64,000 bases of DNA from Plasmodiophora brassicae (lineage: Eukaryota > Endomyxa: Phytomyxea > Phytomyxea > Plasmodiophorida). The notes beneath the pieces are model-generated. The model was not told the origin of the DNA. It was given only the letters and a program-made list of their open reading frames with translations, and did no database searches. This document shows, piece after piece, positions 29,201 through 40,940 of the stretch (its first letter is position 1; every line of letters begins with the position of its first letter). Made by a program: the position numbers and the translations under genes. The stretch is from assembly GCA_036867785.1 (NCBI GenBank), contig CP145419.1, forward strand, positions 124,001 through 188,000, written 5' to 3'.

Positions 29201-30508
29201 TTGGGGACGGATCCATACAGCGTCAACGGGGTGGTTGGATCTCGGACGGCAGGGCCTCGAATCGACACCCGAAACGATGCCTGGCATGGTGCCGTTGAAC
29301 GTCTCTGCGTTGTCAGTCGACGTCGTCGCGTGGTGGCGGTCGGTGAGTAGCTCGTCAGGTTCTGGAGGACGTACAGGTTGAGCGTCGTGATCCTCAGATT
29401 CCCGTACAAGCTCCTGGTTGGACGGTCGGGTTTGCATCCTGATATCAATGGGCAAATATGCAATCGTACAGGGACTGGAGGCGCGTCAATGTAGATCTTG
29501 CGTTCAGGGCGGTCAACCGATTCCCCGCTATCGTCCTGACAAGCGACCGGTACATCACTATGAGCGGCGCCAAAGAGCACCCACGACGAGGGATAAGTAC
29601 AGCGTTCGTAGTTGGGTAAGAGTCGCGAACGTGCCCTCAGGAAAGCTGGTGACCGAATCGTAGCCAAGACCCAGTGTCTGCAGGTTCGTCAAATGCCTGA
29701 ACGCGCCCACTGGAATGGCAGAGAGCCGGTTATTGCCGCCGATTTGCCTACGCCCGAGCAGCAGTGACCATCTGAAGACCTGGACGGAATCACCGGGGCC
29801 CTTACAATGTAACCAGTTCCGTCATGGTGTCGAAACTTCCAGCGATCAGGTACGGAATATCGTTGTTCGACAGCATCCTGGCAGCACTGTGTGAGTCCCA
29901 GCGGGCGTAGTTTGATTGCCCACTCCCGGCAAACAGTTGCTGAAGATGGGTACTGAAGGTGCCAGGCGGAATCATCGCCTGGGAGACCTTGTTGTTGTTC
30001 AGGTTCCTGTCACGTAACTTAGCTTGCTAGTTTTAGCACTGGCAGCAGGCCATCGACGGAGATACAGTTGCAGTAACTGGGCCATGTTCGTGAAGGCCCC
30101 TGTGGGAATCATTGTGATCCCGTTACCCTGTAGGTTTCTGGACCCGTACAAGTCAGTTCAAGGGACGTCGTGCGAATGGCCGCCCATGGTCCGACATGTC
30201 GGTACACGATGTCAGCAAGTCGAACGCGCCGGGTGCCAGGCCGACAACGCCCGGGCTGCCGCTGATACGGACGCTCTGAATCTGGCCGACATTGGACAGC
30301 GTCGAGAACCAGGTCGAGTTGATGGTCCCCGCAACTGTCGATACGGACGACGTGTCACTGAACCGACAACGTCAGCATTGCAATATGGTCTGCCTGACTG
30401 CCACCCGCCCTACATGGTAGTCGCAGTGCATGTTATCGCATACCAGCAGCATATGTTCGCGTCCGCGACGCCGACGATCGCTAGCGCGGTCGCCACGACG
30501 GGCCACAT
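26212..30508 (-). CDS. LRR-REJ-GPS-7TM adhesion-GPCR-like receptor
   Basis: ATG 30508 opens a signal peptide (MWPVVATALAIVGVADANI) and a CWY motif. About six leucine-rich repeats follow between 30350 and 29580, each on its own short exon (for example GNGITMIPTGAFTNMAQL, NRLSAIPVGAFRHLTNLQTL). From about 29350 down a long open exon carries a REJ-like Ser/Thr-rich region and a GPS motif near 27700-27830 (CSCTHLTDFAII, the HLT cleavage tripeptide present). Seven hydrophobic spans lie at about 27620-26860, then a 230-residue cytoplasmic tail. The layout is that of an adhesion GPCR: self-cleaved extracellular module plus 7TM. Some introns near 29350-29670 are not fixed. The ligand is unknown; LRRs suggest protein binding. 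Confidence 0.75.
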
Positions 30509-30806
30509 GGACCCGCCGACCCGTTGTCGTGGACGGGTGTTCCCGACCCGAGCCCACCGGACCGTACGGTGCCGACCGCCTGTGATATCCACCCCCTCTT
30601 CGCGCGCTGCTGGCTCCCCGCCTAGTCCCTCCTGACCAGGATTCCATCGACGAGGATGTACCTTGGTCAGATCGACGTACTGTATTGATCGCGCACGGGC
30701 GGCATCGCCAAAAATATCGTCGGGGCCCGTCTGTGTCCGGTTGGGGGCAACGGCGACGCCCGACGGCCACCCGGGGACGGTGCCCAACGGGCGGGGACCG
30801 CTGATA

Positions 30807-32883
30807 ATGACGGCCGAGATCAAGGCGGCGCTGTCCCGCCTGGATATCACAGCGCACCAGCAGCTGCCGTTCCTGTTCAACATGATCCGGGAGCAGCCGC
30901 GCGCGCACTGGTCTCTGCTGCTCTCCGACTACGTGGTGTTCCCGCTGGCCAACAACCCCGATTCCAGCGACATCTTCAGGCAGGTCCATGGGCGTTCGCA
31001 CGTGAAAACCGTGTCGCTTACATGGGGCGGGCATCTGCACAGGAGCTTTCTCGACCACGAGTGGAGGAACTGGGTTTGGCCGTTCTTTGAGCGAGACTCG
31101 GTCGGGGATCTGCTCAGCCGCCAGGACGAGCGCACGCTGTTCACCGTGGCGATGAACATGTTGGTATCCCCGCCTGCTGCGGTTCGACGGCCAGCCGTGA
31201 ACATGATTCCAGTTTTGCGCTCGTCCACCATTTCGTCTTCATGCATCAGGCGGACGCGTTCGGCCAAGTCGTTGGCGATACGTTCTCCCAGCTTCAGCAG
31301 TTTGCAGGATGGGTACTGCCCCGCGCTCGACGCACACCGTTCGGTGCCCTTTCGTAGCGGCTCTCTGCTGATGGCCGCTGTGGTCGCAGGATGATGAGGC
31401 AATTATGCTGGCGAGATTGATCCTGTATGCCAGTGCGAACAAGATCACGATGAGCGCGCCGGTGCTCAGACGGGACGTGTTCCACGCTGGATGGTCGAAC
31501 CTCGTTCAGTTTTGCATGACGGTGGAGAATTTCGTCTTCTTCTCGCCGAACGTCGTCACGAGGCCGAAAGCGAAGCTCGAGGCTGGGTTTCACATCGACT
31601 CCGATGGCGTGTTCCTGGACCTGCTGTTGTATGTGATCATACTATCATTTACACGCCGGCTGTCTTATACGTGTCCGTCGACCAGAGTCGAAACGACGAT
31701 GAAGATCCTACGCGATTCGCTCAAGATTGAAACGCTTGCCAGTCAAGCCGAGACTGACAAGCGCGTCTCCTCTAGGCAGAAGCAGCTTCAAAAGCAAGGC
31801 ATGGAAAACCTGAATTACTTCGTGCTGCTGTACAACTTCTTCCAGGCGTTTGAGGACGGTACGGCGACCGATGAGCACAAGGTGCCGAACGGCTATTAGT
31901 TGCTGGACAGCGTGTTCTGGCGTCACTGACAGGCCTCTAGAACGAAATCGTCAAGGCCACTTCGAACCGCCACAAGAACAGCAGCAAAACCAAGCTGAAG
32001 GAATGCATTGACTCGTTCTCAGAAGCCCTGGACCAGCAGAAGCGAAATCAACAGGTTGCTGTGCCGTATCGTTGCAATGCCGACTCGCAGCCGTCTGACG
32101 CGGTTGTAGCTCGCAGGAGCGGCTTCGCTGGCACGAAGGGTCTACTTCAAGGTCGTCATCCTGCTCCGTTGTTGCCTATAACGTTGGCCACTGATACGTC
32201 TGGCAGGTTAACGACACAATCCAGGTGCGGACAGAGTCGCCGTCGCCAAACAAGGCCGGCGGGAAGCTGGGCGCTCCCAAGACCAAGCGGGAAATGACGA
32301 TAAGCGACAGAGAGAACCAGTACGAGAACACAATTCCGATCTTGAACATGAATTCTGGCAAGCGCGCCCCAGCATCAGGCGCTGTTGCTGTTCCGCATTC
32401 ACCGGCCCCTGCTCGAGGTCAGTGTTTCCGTTGTTCGTCGCCTCGCTGATCCGCCTCATGTCATGCGCGCGCAGACGTTAACCGTGCAATCAAGGACATC
32501 CATTCGGAACTCGAGAAGACGGCCGTGAAGGCGGACACCAAGTCTGACAGCGCGGGCGGCACCGCATCCGAACAGTTCGCCAATCACTGGGCCAAACTTC
32601 AGGGCGCATTCGACGACTATCAGCGCATTCTGCGCCTCGAGGAGCGCGCCGTGCTGGAGATTATCGACAGCAGCGGTGGCGATAAGATGTCGGCAGCGGC
32701 CACAACGGCTATGCAACGCGAGAAGGCAATCGTCGATCAGATGACGGCCCTGGAGAAGCAGCTTCGTGGCAGAGCCGACGAGTTGCGGACGATTGGTCTG
32801 AAGGCGATCCACAAACGCGAAGCATCCGCCGAGTCGGATAACGAGCACCGGCAATCGGGCGAAGGCGTATGCTCGATCCAGTA
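30807..32883 (+). CDS. Helical/coiled-coil protein, unknown
   Basis: At least six exons. Exon 1 runs 30807-31159 (MTAEIKAALSRLDITAHQQL; LLLSDYVVFPLANNPDSSDI). After a 53-nt intron comes HHFVFMHQADAFGQVVGDTF, then LARLILYASANKITMSAPVL and CMTVENFVFFSPNVVTRPKA, then helical charged segments (TLASQAETDKRVSSRQKQLQ), and a final long coiled coil (32460-32883; LRLEERAVLEIIDSSGGDKM). Introns in 31900-32460 are only partly placed. I do not recognise the family. It is divergent from the LRR-GPCR gene about 300 bp away. Confidence 0.55.
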
Positions 32884-32960
32884 GCAGAGCGACGGGCCAA
32901 GCCGGCACTGCCGAACGTTGAATCCCACGGTAAGATGGTTTCTTTTAAACAGGACGAACT

Positions 32961-33803
32961 TCAGCGAACGATATGGAGTACGCAAGCCTGGACCGATGCA
33001 GGATGTCGCTCCACGCCGCCACATCGGCAGCATCCTGGCAAACAGCCGTTAGACGACGATGAACGCGGGATGGACAGCGGGGCAAATCGAGTTACTTTGT
33101 GCAGGACGACAAGGCACATGAATCGGCGGCCGTGCTCGGGATCGGGGCCATACTCAGCCAGCGTTACGTGTCGAACGTGGTTCGCGTCCGGCAGACGTCT
33201 GATCATGTCGTCGATGACGTGGCTGGCGTTGGCACCTGACTCGCACGAGAACGATATGTAACGATGCACGAACTTGACGTGCGGTGACACCATCACCGCC
33301 GACAGGTCGTGCGTGTCCATCGGACGTGCCTGCGCGGACGTCATCGCCGCCCTGGCGCCGTTTGCTACTACGCCGTCGAGTCCGTGTAATGGGCCGAACA
33401 CTGCCGTCAACCCAGCGTCACTCGGGGCGTCGAAGCTCGCTGCGCGCCTGACCATGAGTTGTGGGCCGATCCCGCTGGCGATGCGCCGCGCCTACCTGTT
33501 TGCTGATGCTCCCAGTCGCCCGCTGAGCACATTGACGATGAGTTCGACTCCGATTCGCTGCCGTCGACAACGGCCGCCATGGACGCTGTTACGTTTGCGG
33601 GCGTCACCGGGCGGCGGCCTTTGTGGGGAAGACCACCGGACCGGGGACTTCGACCGCGGGTGCGCACTGCAGGTGCAACGGGCCGGCCGCGCAAATCGCG
33701 CTGTCCGCCACGGGGCTGCCGCCGCCACCGTTCCATTTTCTCGTCCCTGACACTGGTTTCGTTGCAGCCCCGCTGCGCCACAGGTCACGGACTTTCCCTC
33801 CAT
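32961..33803 (-). CDS. Hypothetical protein
   Basis: Two minus-strand blocks, about 33803-33492 and 33443-32961, join across a 48-nt intron. The conserved-looking part reads HDLSAVMVSPHVKFVHRYIS, ASHVIDDMIRRLPDANHVRH and EHGRRFMCLVVLHKV. The upstream block is Arg/Pro-rich and may contain another intron, so the start (M near 33803) is uncertain. The C-terminal 30 residues are Cys-rich and could be read-through of a missed intron. No family recognised. Confidence 0.45.
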
Positions 33804-33857
33804 GGCAGACGAAGGTTCGCTCGCGGAAGGCACCCGGTTTCCGTTTTGCGAATAAGT

Positions 33858-34730
33858 TTATGCCTGTTCTGGCGGGCAGTACTTGTTCGACGACGTGATG
33901 CTGACCGTGCCGACGACGGCGTGGTGCTCGGACAGGTCCTCGAGTGGGCCGACGTACCCGCTTTCGACGGCCACGGTCCGATTCGCGACCTGGACGCCGG
34001 CGTCGTCGTCGTCTAGAGCGACCACGTAATCAATCAGGGCCGCTCGTCGGTCCGGATGCCGACGTTGCGCGTGCAGGTTCGTGGTCGGGTCCCAGGACCG
34101 CCAGTCGCCCTGGCGCTCGACGAGCGGCGGCCGCGCGCGCAACGCCTTCAGCATGTCGTCATACTCGTGATTCTCCATATCGACATTCATGTCGCCGGCG
34201 ACGACCACCGGGACGAGGCCGCCGCCCCGCTCGTTGCGCCGCCGATCCAGAAACCGACGTATCTGTCGCAATTGCCGCTGGCGCACGAACCTCGCCAGGC
34301 AACCCGATCCCGACTGCAGGTGCGCGCCCAGGACGGCAACGGCCTGGCCCCGGACGACGGTCTCGACGTAGACGAACCCTTTGGTGGCGAACAGGTCGAC
34401 GCCGCATGACGCGTGGAAGACGCGCGACGCCTCGTATTTGAACGGCGTCCGGGCGCTGATAAAGACGCCGCCAGTGAGGGGCGCCCACGACCGGGACGGC
34501 TGCGCCGTGTAGTGCAGGCGGTGGTCGCCGGCGAGCGCACGCTTCGCCGCTGACGAGAACGCCGCCGTGAACACGACAATGTCGCTGTAGGCGATCGGGT
34601 AGGCGCCCGGGATCATCTCCATCCGGGGATGGTTGGGCGGCAGGCGCATCAGCGTCTGGATCGGGGCCGGGAACGACTGCACGCTGTACGTCGCGATCTG
34701 GATCGGGTCGGGCGGGTCGGCGTCCCCCAT
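33858..34730 (-). CDS. Sphingomyelinase C-like endonuclease/exonuclease/phosphatase-fold hydrolase
   Basis: Single exon, 290 codons from ATG 34730 (MGDADPPDPIQIATYSVQSF). EEP-fold blocks are in order: GGVFISARTPFKYEASRVFH, FVYVETVVRGQAVAVLGAHL, a helix RQRQLRQIRRFL, then VVVAGDMNVDMENHEYDDML (the GDMN metal-site Asp/Asn), TWD-like SWDPTTNLHA, IDYVVAL, and the C-terminal SEHHAVVGT catalytic His. This set is closest to neutral or bacterial-type sphingomyelinases, which cleave sphingomyelin to ceramide with Mg2+. No signal peptide at this start; a long in-frame extension upstream to 35330 looks non-coding. Substrate is inferred; a related phosphodiesterase is possible. Confidence 0.75.
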   Translation of the reverse strand: MGDADPPDPIQIATYSVQSFPAPIQTLMRLPPNHPRMEMIPGAYPIAYSDIVVFTAAFSSAAKRALAGDHRLHYTAQPSRSWAPLTGGVFISARTPFKYEASRVFHASCGVDLFATKGFVYVETVVRGQAVAVLGAHLQSGSGCLARFVRQRQLRQIRRFLDRRRNERGGGLVPVVVAGDMNVDMENHEYDDMLKALRARPPLVERQGDWRSWDPTTNLHAQRRHPDRRAALIDYVVALDDDDAGVQVANRTVAVESGYVGPLEDLSEHHAVVGTVSITSSNKYCPPEQA

Positions 34731-35580
34731 GTCCGACCAGCCCCGCAGCGGTCGTCGTCGACGCGAATCGTCGCTGCCTAAGGAAGGGGAACAGCCAGCG
34801 CGCGCGCGCTTCTGTGCCCGTCCACGCCGCGTCACAGGGCAGTGCCGCACGGGAGTTGCCGGCCCGGGTGGTCGACCGCGCGCGCCGCCCCGAGCAAACC
34901 GCCGCTTAGGTATCCGCGAAGCCGTGCGCTGCGGGCCGCGTTCTAGAATGATGGCCGAGAGTCGTCCGACGCGTGCACGGTACGCGGCCGACTCGACCGT
35001 TGTGGCCAGTGTGCCGCTCGGGTCGGCGTTCGATCGCCGCCCAACCGATGCACCTGGACGAACCCGGATATGTACCGCACCCTGCCGCTCGACGTCTGCC
35101 GGCAATGGTCGACCGCCGCACGATGCATAAACGCCCACTGTGCGCGCCAAAGATGGCCTATCTTCATTCTGTCTGCGCATCGCCGTTCCGATTCGCGTCG
35201 ACGTTGCACCGTTCCAGGGACTGCTACGGGCACCCGTCGAACGTATCGCGGCAGATTGAGGGGTGGGCGCGGACTGACGTGCGCCTGAATCAGTTCCAGC
35301 GGCCTGCGGGTCGCAGGTGTGCGGACGCACCTCTGGGCGTTCTCGAGCGGCCTCGGATCGGATCGGCGCCTAGGGCGGCAGTGATCTCGGGCGTCTCGCC
35401 AGCAGGTCCGAGTTGCACCAGTGACCATCCGCCACGACTGTGTGGTCCAGTACTCTGGGCATTCTCCAACGGTCTGGAATCGGATGTTGCCGGCCATGTT
35501 CTCGAGCGTTAGCGCGATGTGAGACCGTCGTCTCGACGCCTGCCGTCGTCCTCATTCTGAAATTTGGGCAGCTGGACAAC

Positions 35581-36337
35581 ATGTCGTTTCGCCAGAGCTG
35601 GTCTGTGTGTGTGATTGCGCTGGCGTTGGTGTCTGTCGCGTCGGCGTTCACGAACGGTACCCTGTTGCCGCCGTACCTGTGCGACCTGAACCTGCAGGCG
35701 ATTGGAGCGCCGACTTCCCTGGCCGGCGTCCTGCCCCACCTTGTCGAACGCAACGGTATGTGCACCTAGAGCCATGACTGACAGCGGGAATCGTGACGCC
35801 GTGTCGTGTCTCAGCGACCCAGACTATAGCAGGGTACCATCGTCTGACCGTGCCACCGTACACGCAAGCCCAGAATCTGTGTACGATCGCGACGGTCCCC
35901 GGTGCCGCCAACGCGTCGAACCAGAAAACGTTCGTTGTCCACGCTATCAACGCGAAGCAGGCCTTGCGTTAGTCAGCGAGCGAACGTCTCCACGTCCAGA
36001 ACTGATTTTGTCCCCAGTTGGCCTAATCGTCTGGGTCCAGAAGAAGGACGCCATGGGCAACGTGAGGCAGATCGGGCACTTCACAGACCCGGGGCTGAAC
36101 ATGATGCCATACCCATACGGGTGCGGTGGCAGCATGAACCAAACCATTGTGCACAAGACTGCCCTGGACGACGGCGCTGCGGATCCGAACCAGTCGGCGC
36201 CCATCACGTGGCAGATGGGATGCGATCAGATTGCTGCTGGTGAGAAGGCCCAGGTCGCAGGCATTTGCGTCACCGAGGCCATGGACGATATGCCCGGAGG
36301 AGGATTCGGCAGGTTCGCGGTCGATCTGCCCGTCTAG
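35581..36337 (+). CDS. Secreted protein with Reeler-like segment
   Basis: Three exons, 35581-35755, 35815-35967, 36018-36337; introns 59 and 50 nt; 215 codons in phase. ATG 35581 opens a signal peptide (MSFRQSWSVCVIALALVSVA). The body has six or more cysteines and segments such as YHRLTVPPYTQAQNLCTIAT, LLGLIVWVQKKDAMGNVRQI and SAPITWQMGCDQIAAGEKAQ. The GLIVWVQKKDAMGNVRQIG and TWQ...C pattern resembles Reeler domains (FRGFLLQA...VG.F and W.AP), but the match is weak. Probably extracellular; role unknown. Confidence 0.7.
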
Positions 36338-37223
36338 GTTCCAACAGAACATGCCCACATAACGTCAGGATGCGGGCTCGTGAAATCAGTAAAAGTTATG
36401 TGACGACGGTGTCGGATGGCCATTGGAACTTTTCGATGGAAAGTAAATGAGGTTGTATAAAACATTCGGCAAGGTCGCTTGGGGAATGAGGGCCATGCAT
36501 GGCCCATGGGAGACAATGAGTCCACTGTCGGCCGACGTGGCCGTCAACGACACTTCGAGTTCGGCACTGAAGGGAACGCTAAAAGGGGTGCCGACTAAGA
36601 TGTGGTTGCGGTGCCTATAGTCGACAGCATAAAGCAGTTTCTGACACCTGCGTATCGGTCGATCGCTATTCCTTATCACCAGGGAAGCAGTGGTCAGAAA
36701 TCTGTAGCGGTCGCGTCACTGCCGGGCACGAGCTGGTGATCGCCCGCAGCAGCCTCGATATCTACATAGATATTTAACCCGTATTAAAAGTGATCGGCCG
36801 CCAGGTCAAATATCTTCACAGCATGTGGATGGGGGTGCTTGGTCCCACCTATTCAACATCGCCCATACACCTAAAATGCCCCGCGTGATATGCGCTCCTG
36901 CGATGACCTGACTTCGTCAGCAGGCATTCCGAGTTCAACGGCTTCTGAATGCACGTTCCGACGTTCTACCTAGCACATCCGCCGCAATCACTGGCGTATA
37001 GAAACGCCAAGCGGCGCTCGGCATGGATCTTTCAGCAGGATATTCCAGTCAGATATCTGGCGGTGCAATTGGTGTCAGATATTTCACAGAGATATGCCCA
37101 AATTACCGCAAACCGCGGGTGATTGGCCGACCCTACGCCCCCCCCCCCCCCCCCCCCCCCCGAGGTATCCACGAGGCGCTAACGGTCATTTCGTATCTTG
37201 CTGGTTTTCCAAAGGTTGGCGTT
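36338..37223. other. Gene-poor stretch with one doubtful ORF
   Basis: This stretch is slightly more AT-rich. A minus-strand frame 36386-36679 is protein-like in part (HILVGTPFSVPFSAELEVSL), without start or family signature; it may be an exon of an unseen gene. The rest, including several GATATCT-like repeats around 36750-37100, shows nothing I can name. It ends in the promoter of the GH114-like gene. Confidence 0.35.
37138..37161 (+). repeat. Uninterrupted run of 24 C
   Basis: A homopolymer of 24 cytosines about 60 bp before the GH114-like start codon. Length is likely to vary between individuals and may be a sequencing artefact in its exact count. Confidence 0.9.
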
Positions 37224-38230
37224 ATGGGCATCACGAGCACACTCGCATTCGCAGCCACAGCAGCGGTCCTGTATGGGGTCGTTGACGTCGATGCAGCCTG
37301 GCCTCGACCTGCGATCGGCATGGGCTGGCAGGTACGTTCCTCGTGTTTGCGTCCACAAGTAACGCGGTGCTCACATTCGAATGCGGTTCTCTAGTGGGAG
37401 CTGACGATGGACGCGGTTCCGGATGTGACGACCCCGAACGTTCCCGTCTGGGACGTCGACCCTGAACAGCTCGATTCGACTGATATTCCGACACTGATGA
37501 ACGACCTGCACGCCAACAACCGCTACATCATCTGCTACGTCAACGGTTTGATTTCGTCATCCATCGACGACAATGTCACCGCGTGCTGACCTGGGCATCA
37601 GTGGGTTCGCTGGACACGACCGCATCGGACGCGTCACGTTTCAAGGCCGTCACGCCCACGATCATTGGCAAGGCGTATCCAGATTGGCCCGGAGAGTACT
37701 TCCTGGACATTCGCCGGAACGAGACCCGATCGCTGATCAAGGCCCGGTTCAAGCGCATGGCCTCGTACGGGTGCCATGCCATCGAGCCCGACAACCTGGA
37801 CACGTACACGTACGACACGTTCCCGCTGAGCAAGCCAGATCTGACGCTGAACGACGCGTTGAACTACCTGGACTGGATCTCGACAACGGTGCATGGTCTG
37901 GGCATGGCTGTTGGTCTGAAGAACTCGGCCGATCTGATCACGCCGTACAACCTGGTCCCCAAGTTCGACTTCGCCATCGTCGAGTCCTGTGCCGAGTTCC
38001 CGGGCGACTGTGCCAAGTACGGCCCGTTCATCCAGGCGGGCAAGCCCGTGTTCGCCGCCGAGTACACCGACATCGGGTCGGGCGGCTGCACGCTCGCCTC
38101 ATCGGTGGCGTCAGCATGCTCTGTCACAAACGCGGCGAATTTCGAGGGCATCATCAAGTCGTGTGATCTGGGGCCGGAGTACCATGCCTGCCAGGCGTAC
38201 GACAATAACGGATACCGCACGGCACCCTGA
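37224..38230 (+). CDS. GH114-like secreted glycoside hydrolase
   Basis: Three exons, 37224-37331, 37395-37545, 37602-38230; introns 63 and 56 nt; 295 codons in phase. ATG 37224 opens a signal peptide (ITSTLAFAATAAVLYGVV). The TIM-barrel features of GH114 are visible: WELTMDAVPD start, YIICYVNVGSLD, the YPDWPGEYFLDIRRNE strand, RFKRMASYGCHAIEPDNLD with the acidic residues, and late KPVFAAEYTDIGSGGC. The family includes fungal/bacterial endo-alpha-1,4-polygalactosaminidases. An AATAAA lies 71 bp after the stop. Activity on galactosaminogalactan-like polymers is inferred from family only. Confidence 0.82.
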
Positions 38231-38301
38231 GCGACTCTCCCAACAGCGCTGAACGTGACCCTTGCTCCTATTGTTATGTATTTGTATTGTATTGTTGAAC
38301 G

Positions 38302-38307
38302 AATAAA
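38302..38307 (+). terminator. Polyadenylation-signal-like AATAAA
   Basis: AATAAA about 70 bp downstream of the GH114-like stop, in T-rich surroundings. It fits a 3' end signal, though I do not know the consensus used by this organism. Confidence 0.4.
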
Positions 38308-38650
38308 CTGCTATTGCTAATCGGCCAGTTGCTTATAGCGGTTTACGTCTCAAGGCACCCCTCAGTGGACAACGCCGTTCAACACATCGTAGGTCCAGTT
38401 CAATCAGCTACCACCGGTTCCTACTATACCATGTGTCGAAGAGCAAACAGGGTCGCTGGCGCTGCCTACTCGGTCCATGGCAGTCCAGATGCCAGTGCGC
38501 CACCAAACCCGACAAGCTGTATCGTCGGATGAACCACGTCGAAGGCGTACGGACAGCTCGATCTACCACTGGTCGTGACGAGCTGTGCTGTACTAGATGA
38601 GGGCACTGATATGGTACGGTCGACATACTCGAAATCCTCGACGGAGCGCC

Positions 38651-40808
38651 ATGTGCGCTGTTTGCTATGCTGTGGTCGCCGTTCTGGTGCTGGCCAACAC
38701 ACAGGCCGACCTGTGTTCTTGGTACGGGAAAGGATGTTCGGGGACCACCATGTACGTATACCCATCTCTCATGACCTTGCGCAGTGTAATAATTAATCGA
38801 GGCTCTCAGCGATGTTTCACCTTTGAATAACTTGACGGGGACGATCGATTCGACGTGGTTTGCTACGCTGCCAACCGCTGATAAAGCCAAAGTCCTGTAT
38901 GTAGTGATTGCCATAAACGTTATTTACACTCTACTCAGTTTACCCCTACGCCTAGACGCATCTCAAACAACCCAGGCATTACTGGAATTGCTCCAGGAGC
39001 ATTCAGTTCGTTGACGTCGTGCACGTCGATGTATTGTTTCCGTATCTGTCCCATGTATTGCGTAACGTTGTGCACCAACATTTGATGTGTCCACAGCGAT
39101 GTGAGTCAGAACGGCGTCACAATGGTCGCTTCAGGCGTGTTTGACCCCCTACCCGGACTTCAGGAACTGTTAGATTACTGCCTCGCATTCGCACACGACA
39201 CCACTGTGTGACCCGTGGGCCATGTCAGGACGCTAACGAAGAACTCAATCAATCAACCTCTGCCAGTCCTCGGATTTCCTTCGACGCTCATATACCTGTC
39301 CGAGCCGTGTCGACGACAGGGCGTGCTGACACATTCACTAACAGCATTCGTCCACAGATGGGCTGGCTTGAATCACATCCCTTCGATCACTCCAGGGACG
39401 TTTGACAACCTGACACGACTGGACACACTGTACGTTATGTAGCAACACGTTGGGGAAGCTGATCACTGACAGTTGCTGCGAAGCTGGTTGGGGGGTAACC
39501 GGTTGTCGACGCTGCCGGCCCACATTTTCGATCAGCTGACCGTCATGACGGCTCTCGACCTGGGCGATAATCAACTTCAACTGCTCCCCACTGGAGTATT
39601 CGATTCTCTTACAAGCCTGGCTACCCTGTAGGAACGCTGCTTTACGTTGGCAACGCGCTGAACGGACAACGCAGGCGGCTCATGAACAACATTCTAACCT
39701 ATATCGCGCCTGGCACGTTTCGCACACTAACGCATTTGCACACTCTGTCGGTTACTCGTTCACGATGAAGCACGTATATTATGACGGGAGTGACTCGCAT
39801 GGCAGGACGTTGAGTGACAACTCCCTACTGGTGACTCTGGACTTGTACCTCTTCAGGAACCTGACAAGTTATAGCCCGACGAAAACTCTGTACGTCTCCG
39901 GGGACCACGCGCTGGAATCTGGCCTTATTCAGTGCTTATGTAGTGATTTATCCGATACAATGACGGCGCTGACCTGTGTGCCATACCCACCGCCAATCAC
40001 GTTTGTCCCGCCAGGCGGATACCTAACCGGCGGTCTACCGTACTGTCCTGCACCAGCACCAGCGGCAGCTCCCCACACCACGTCCCATCAACGTCAGCTG
40101 GTTCTAAGGCCTAGGACAACGTCGGAGCAACCAGCCAAGCTTGCGTATCGACGACGGTCAACAGCGAAAGCAGCCCAGTCTTGGAGCATTATCACCGTCA
40201 CCAGCAGCCTACGTACCGCTATAACGATTGCACGATCCTCAAGCCGCCAGACAGGGACGCGTCCAGCGCCAACGGGGACATCTGCGAGGAATGGTACGCA
40301 AACGGCCAGCACACGCCCTCCGACGAATGCGGAAGGAGGCACAAAGTCGGGCCAGGGTGATCAGCCGCTCCCGGAATCCGTTGCCGGAATCGCCATCATC
40401 GTCATGTCTGCTGTGGTCACTATCCTCATGTGCACTTGCTGTTGGTGGGCGGTGATGATGCGACAGTCGCGTATCGACCACCCGGGAGAATATGCCCGGC
40501 CTACACACGCCAGCGTTCTACCGACAACACCGGCGAGGGTGCCCATGCCTGCCTTGAATATCGTACCGCCGACGACTGAGTCGGCACAAGTTATCCCACT
40601 GTGGCCAACATCACACGACACAGGTATGGTACCGCAAACGATGTCGCGCCAGCTGTCACCTGCGATGCAATACTTCAACGGGTCGCCGCCGCCAATATCT
40701 GGTTCCGTACCATTCAAGGCGTCGTTCCGGCATCAAAGGCGACAAGTGGCCAGAGATAAATTCAATCAGGGCGCCATGACGGCCAGCATGTCATCGGATG
40801 AGGATTAA
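38651..40808 (+). CDS. LRR single-pass receptor-like protein, copy 1
   Basis: ATG 38651 opens a signal peptide (CAVCYAVVAVLVLANTQADL) and the motif LCSWYGKGCSG. The ectodomain is split into short LRR exons by about 45-65-nt introns, for example LTGTIDSTWFATLPTADKAK, then NNPGITGIAPGAFSSLTSC, then NGVTMVASGVFDPLPGLQEL. The last exon (about 39765-40808) has an LRR cap (PYPPPITFVPPGGYLTGGLP), a Thr/Pro-rich stalk and one membrane span (AGIAIIVMSAVVTILMCTCC). The cytoplasmic tail ends FRHQRRQVARDKFNQGAM. It is a tandem duplicate of the next gene. I did not fix every intron. Signalling role is inferred only from layout. Confidence 0.7.
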
Positions 40809-40940
40809 ACTCGCCTTGATTACGATTTCAAGTGTTAGTGGGCCGACTAACTCTCAACTACTGGTCACGTTAGGCAGATCTACGACGGTTCAGTGGGTAC
40901 GATCGATGAGCCCGAGCCTGTCGAATCTGCAGGAGGCGCT

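Noticed and set aside
33858-35330. Full 490-codon frame of the sphingomyelinase-like gene
   Set aside because: The first 200 codons are Arg/Pro-rich with no family features, as expected from GC-rich antisense-like open frames; the EEP fold begins just after ATG 34730.
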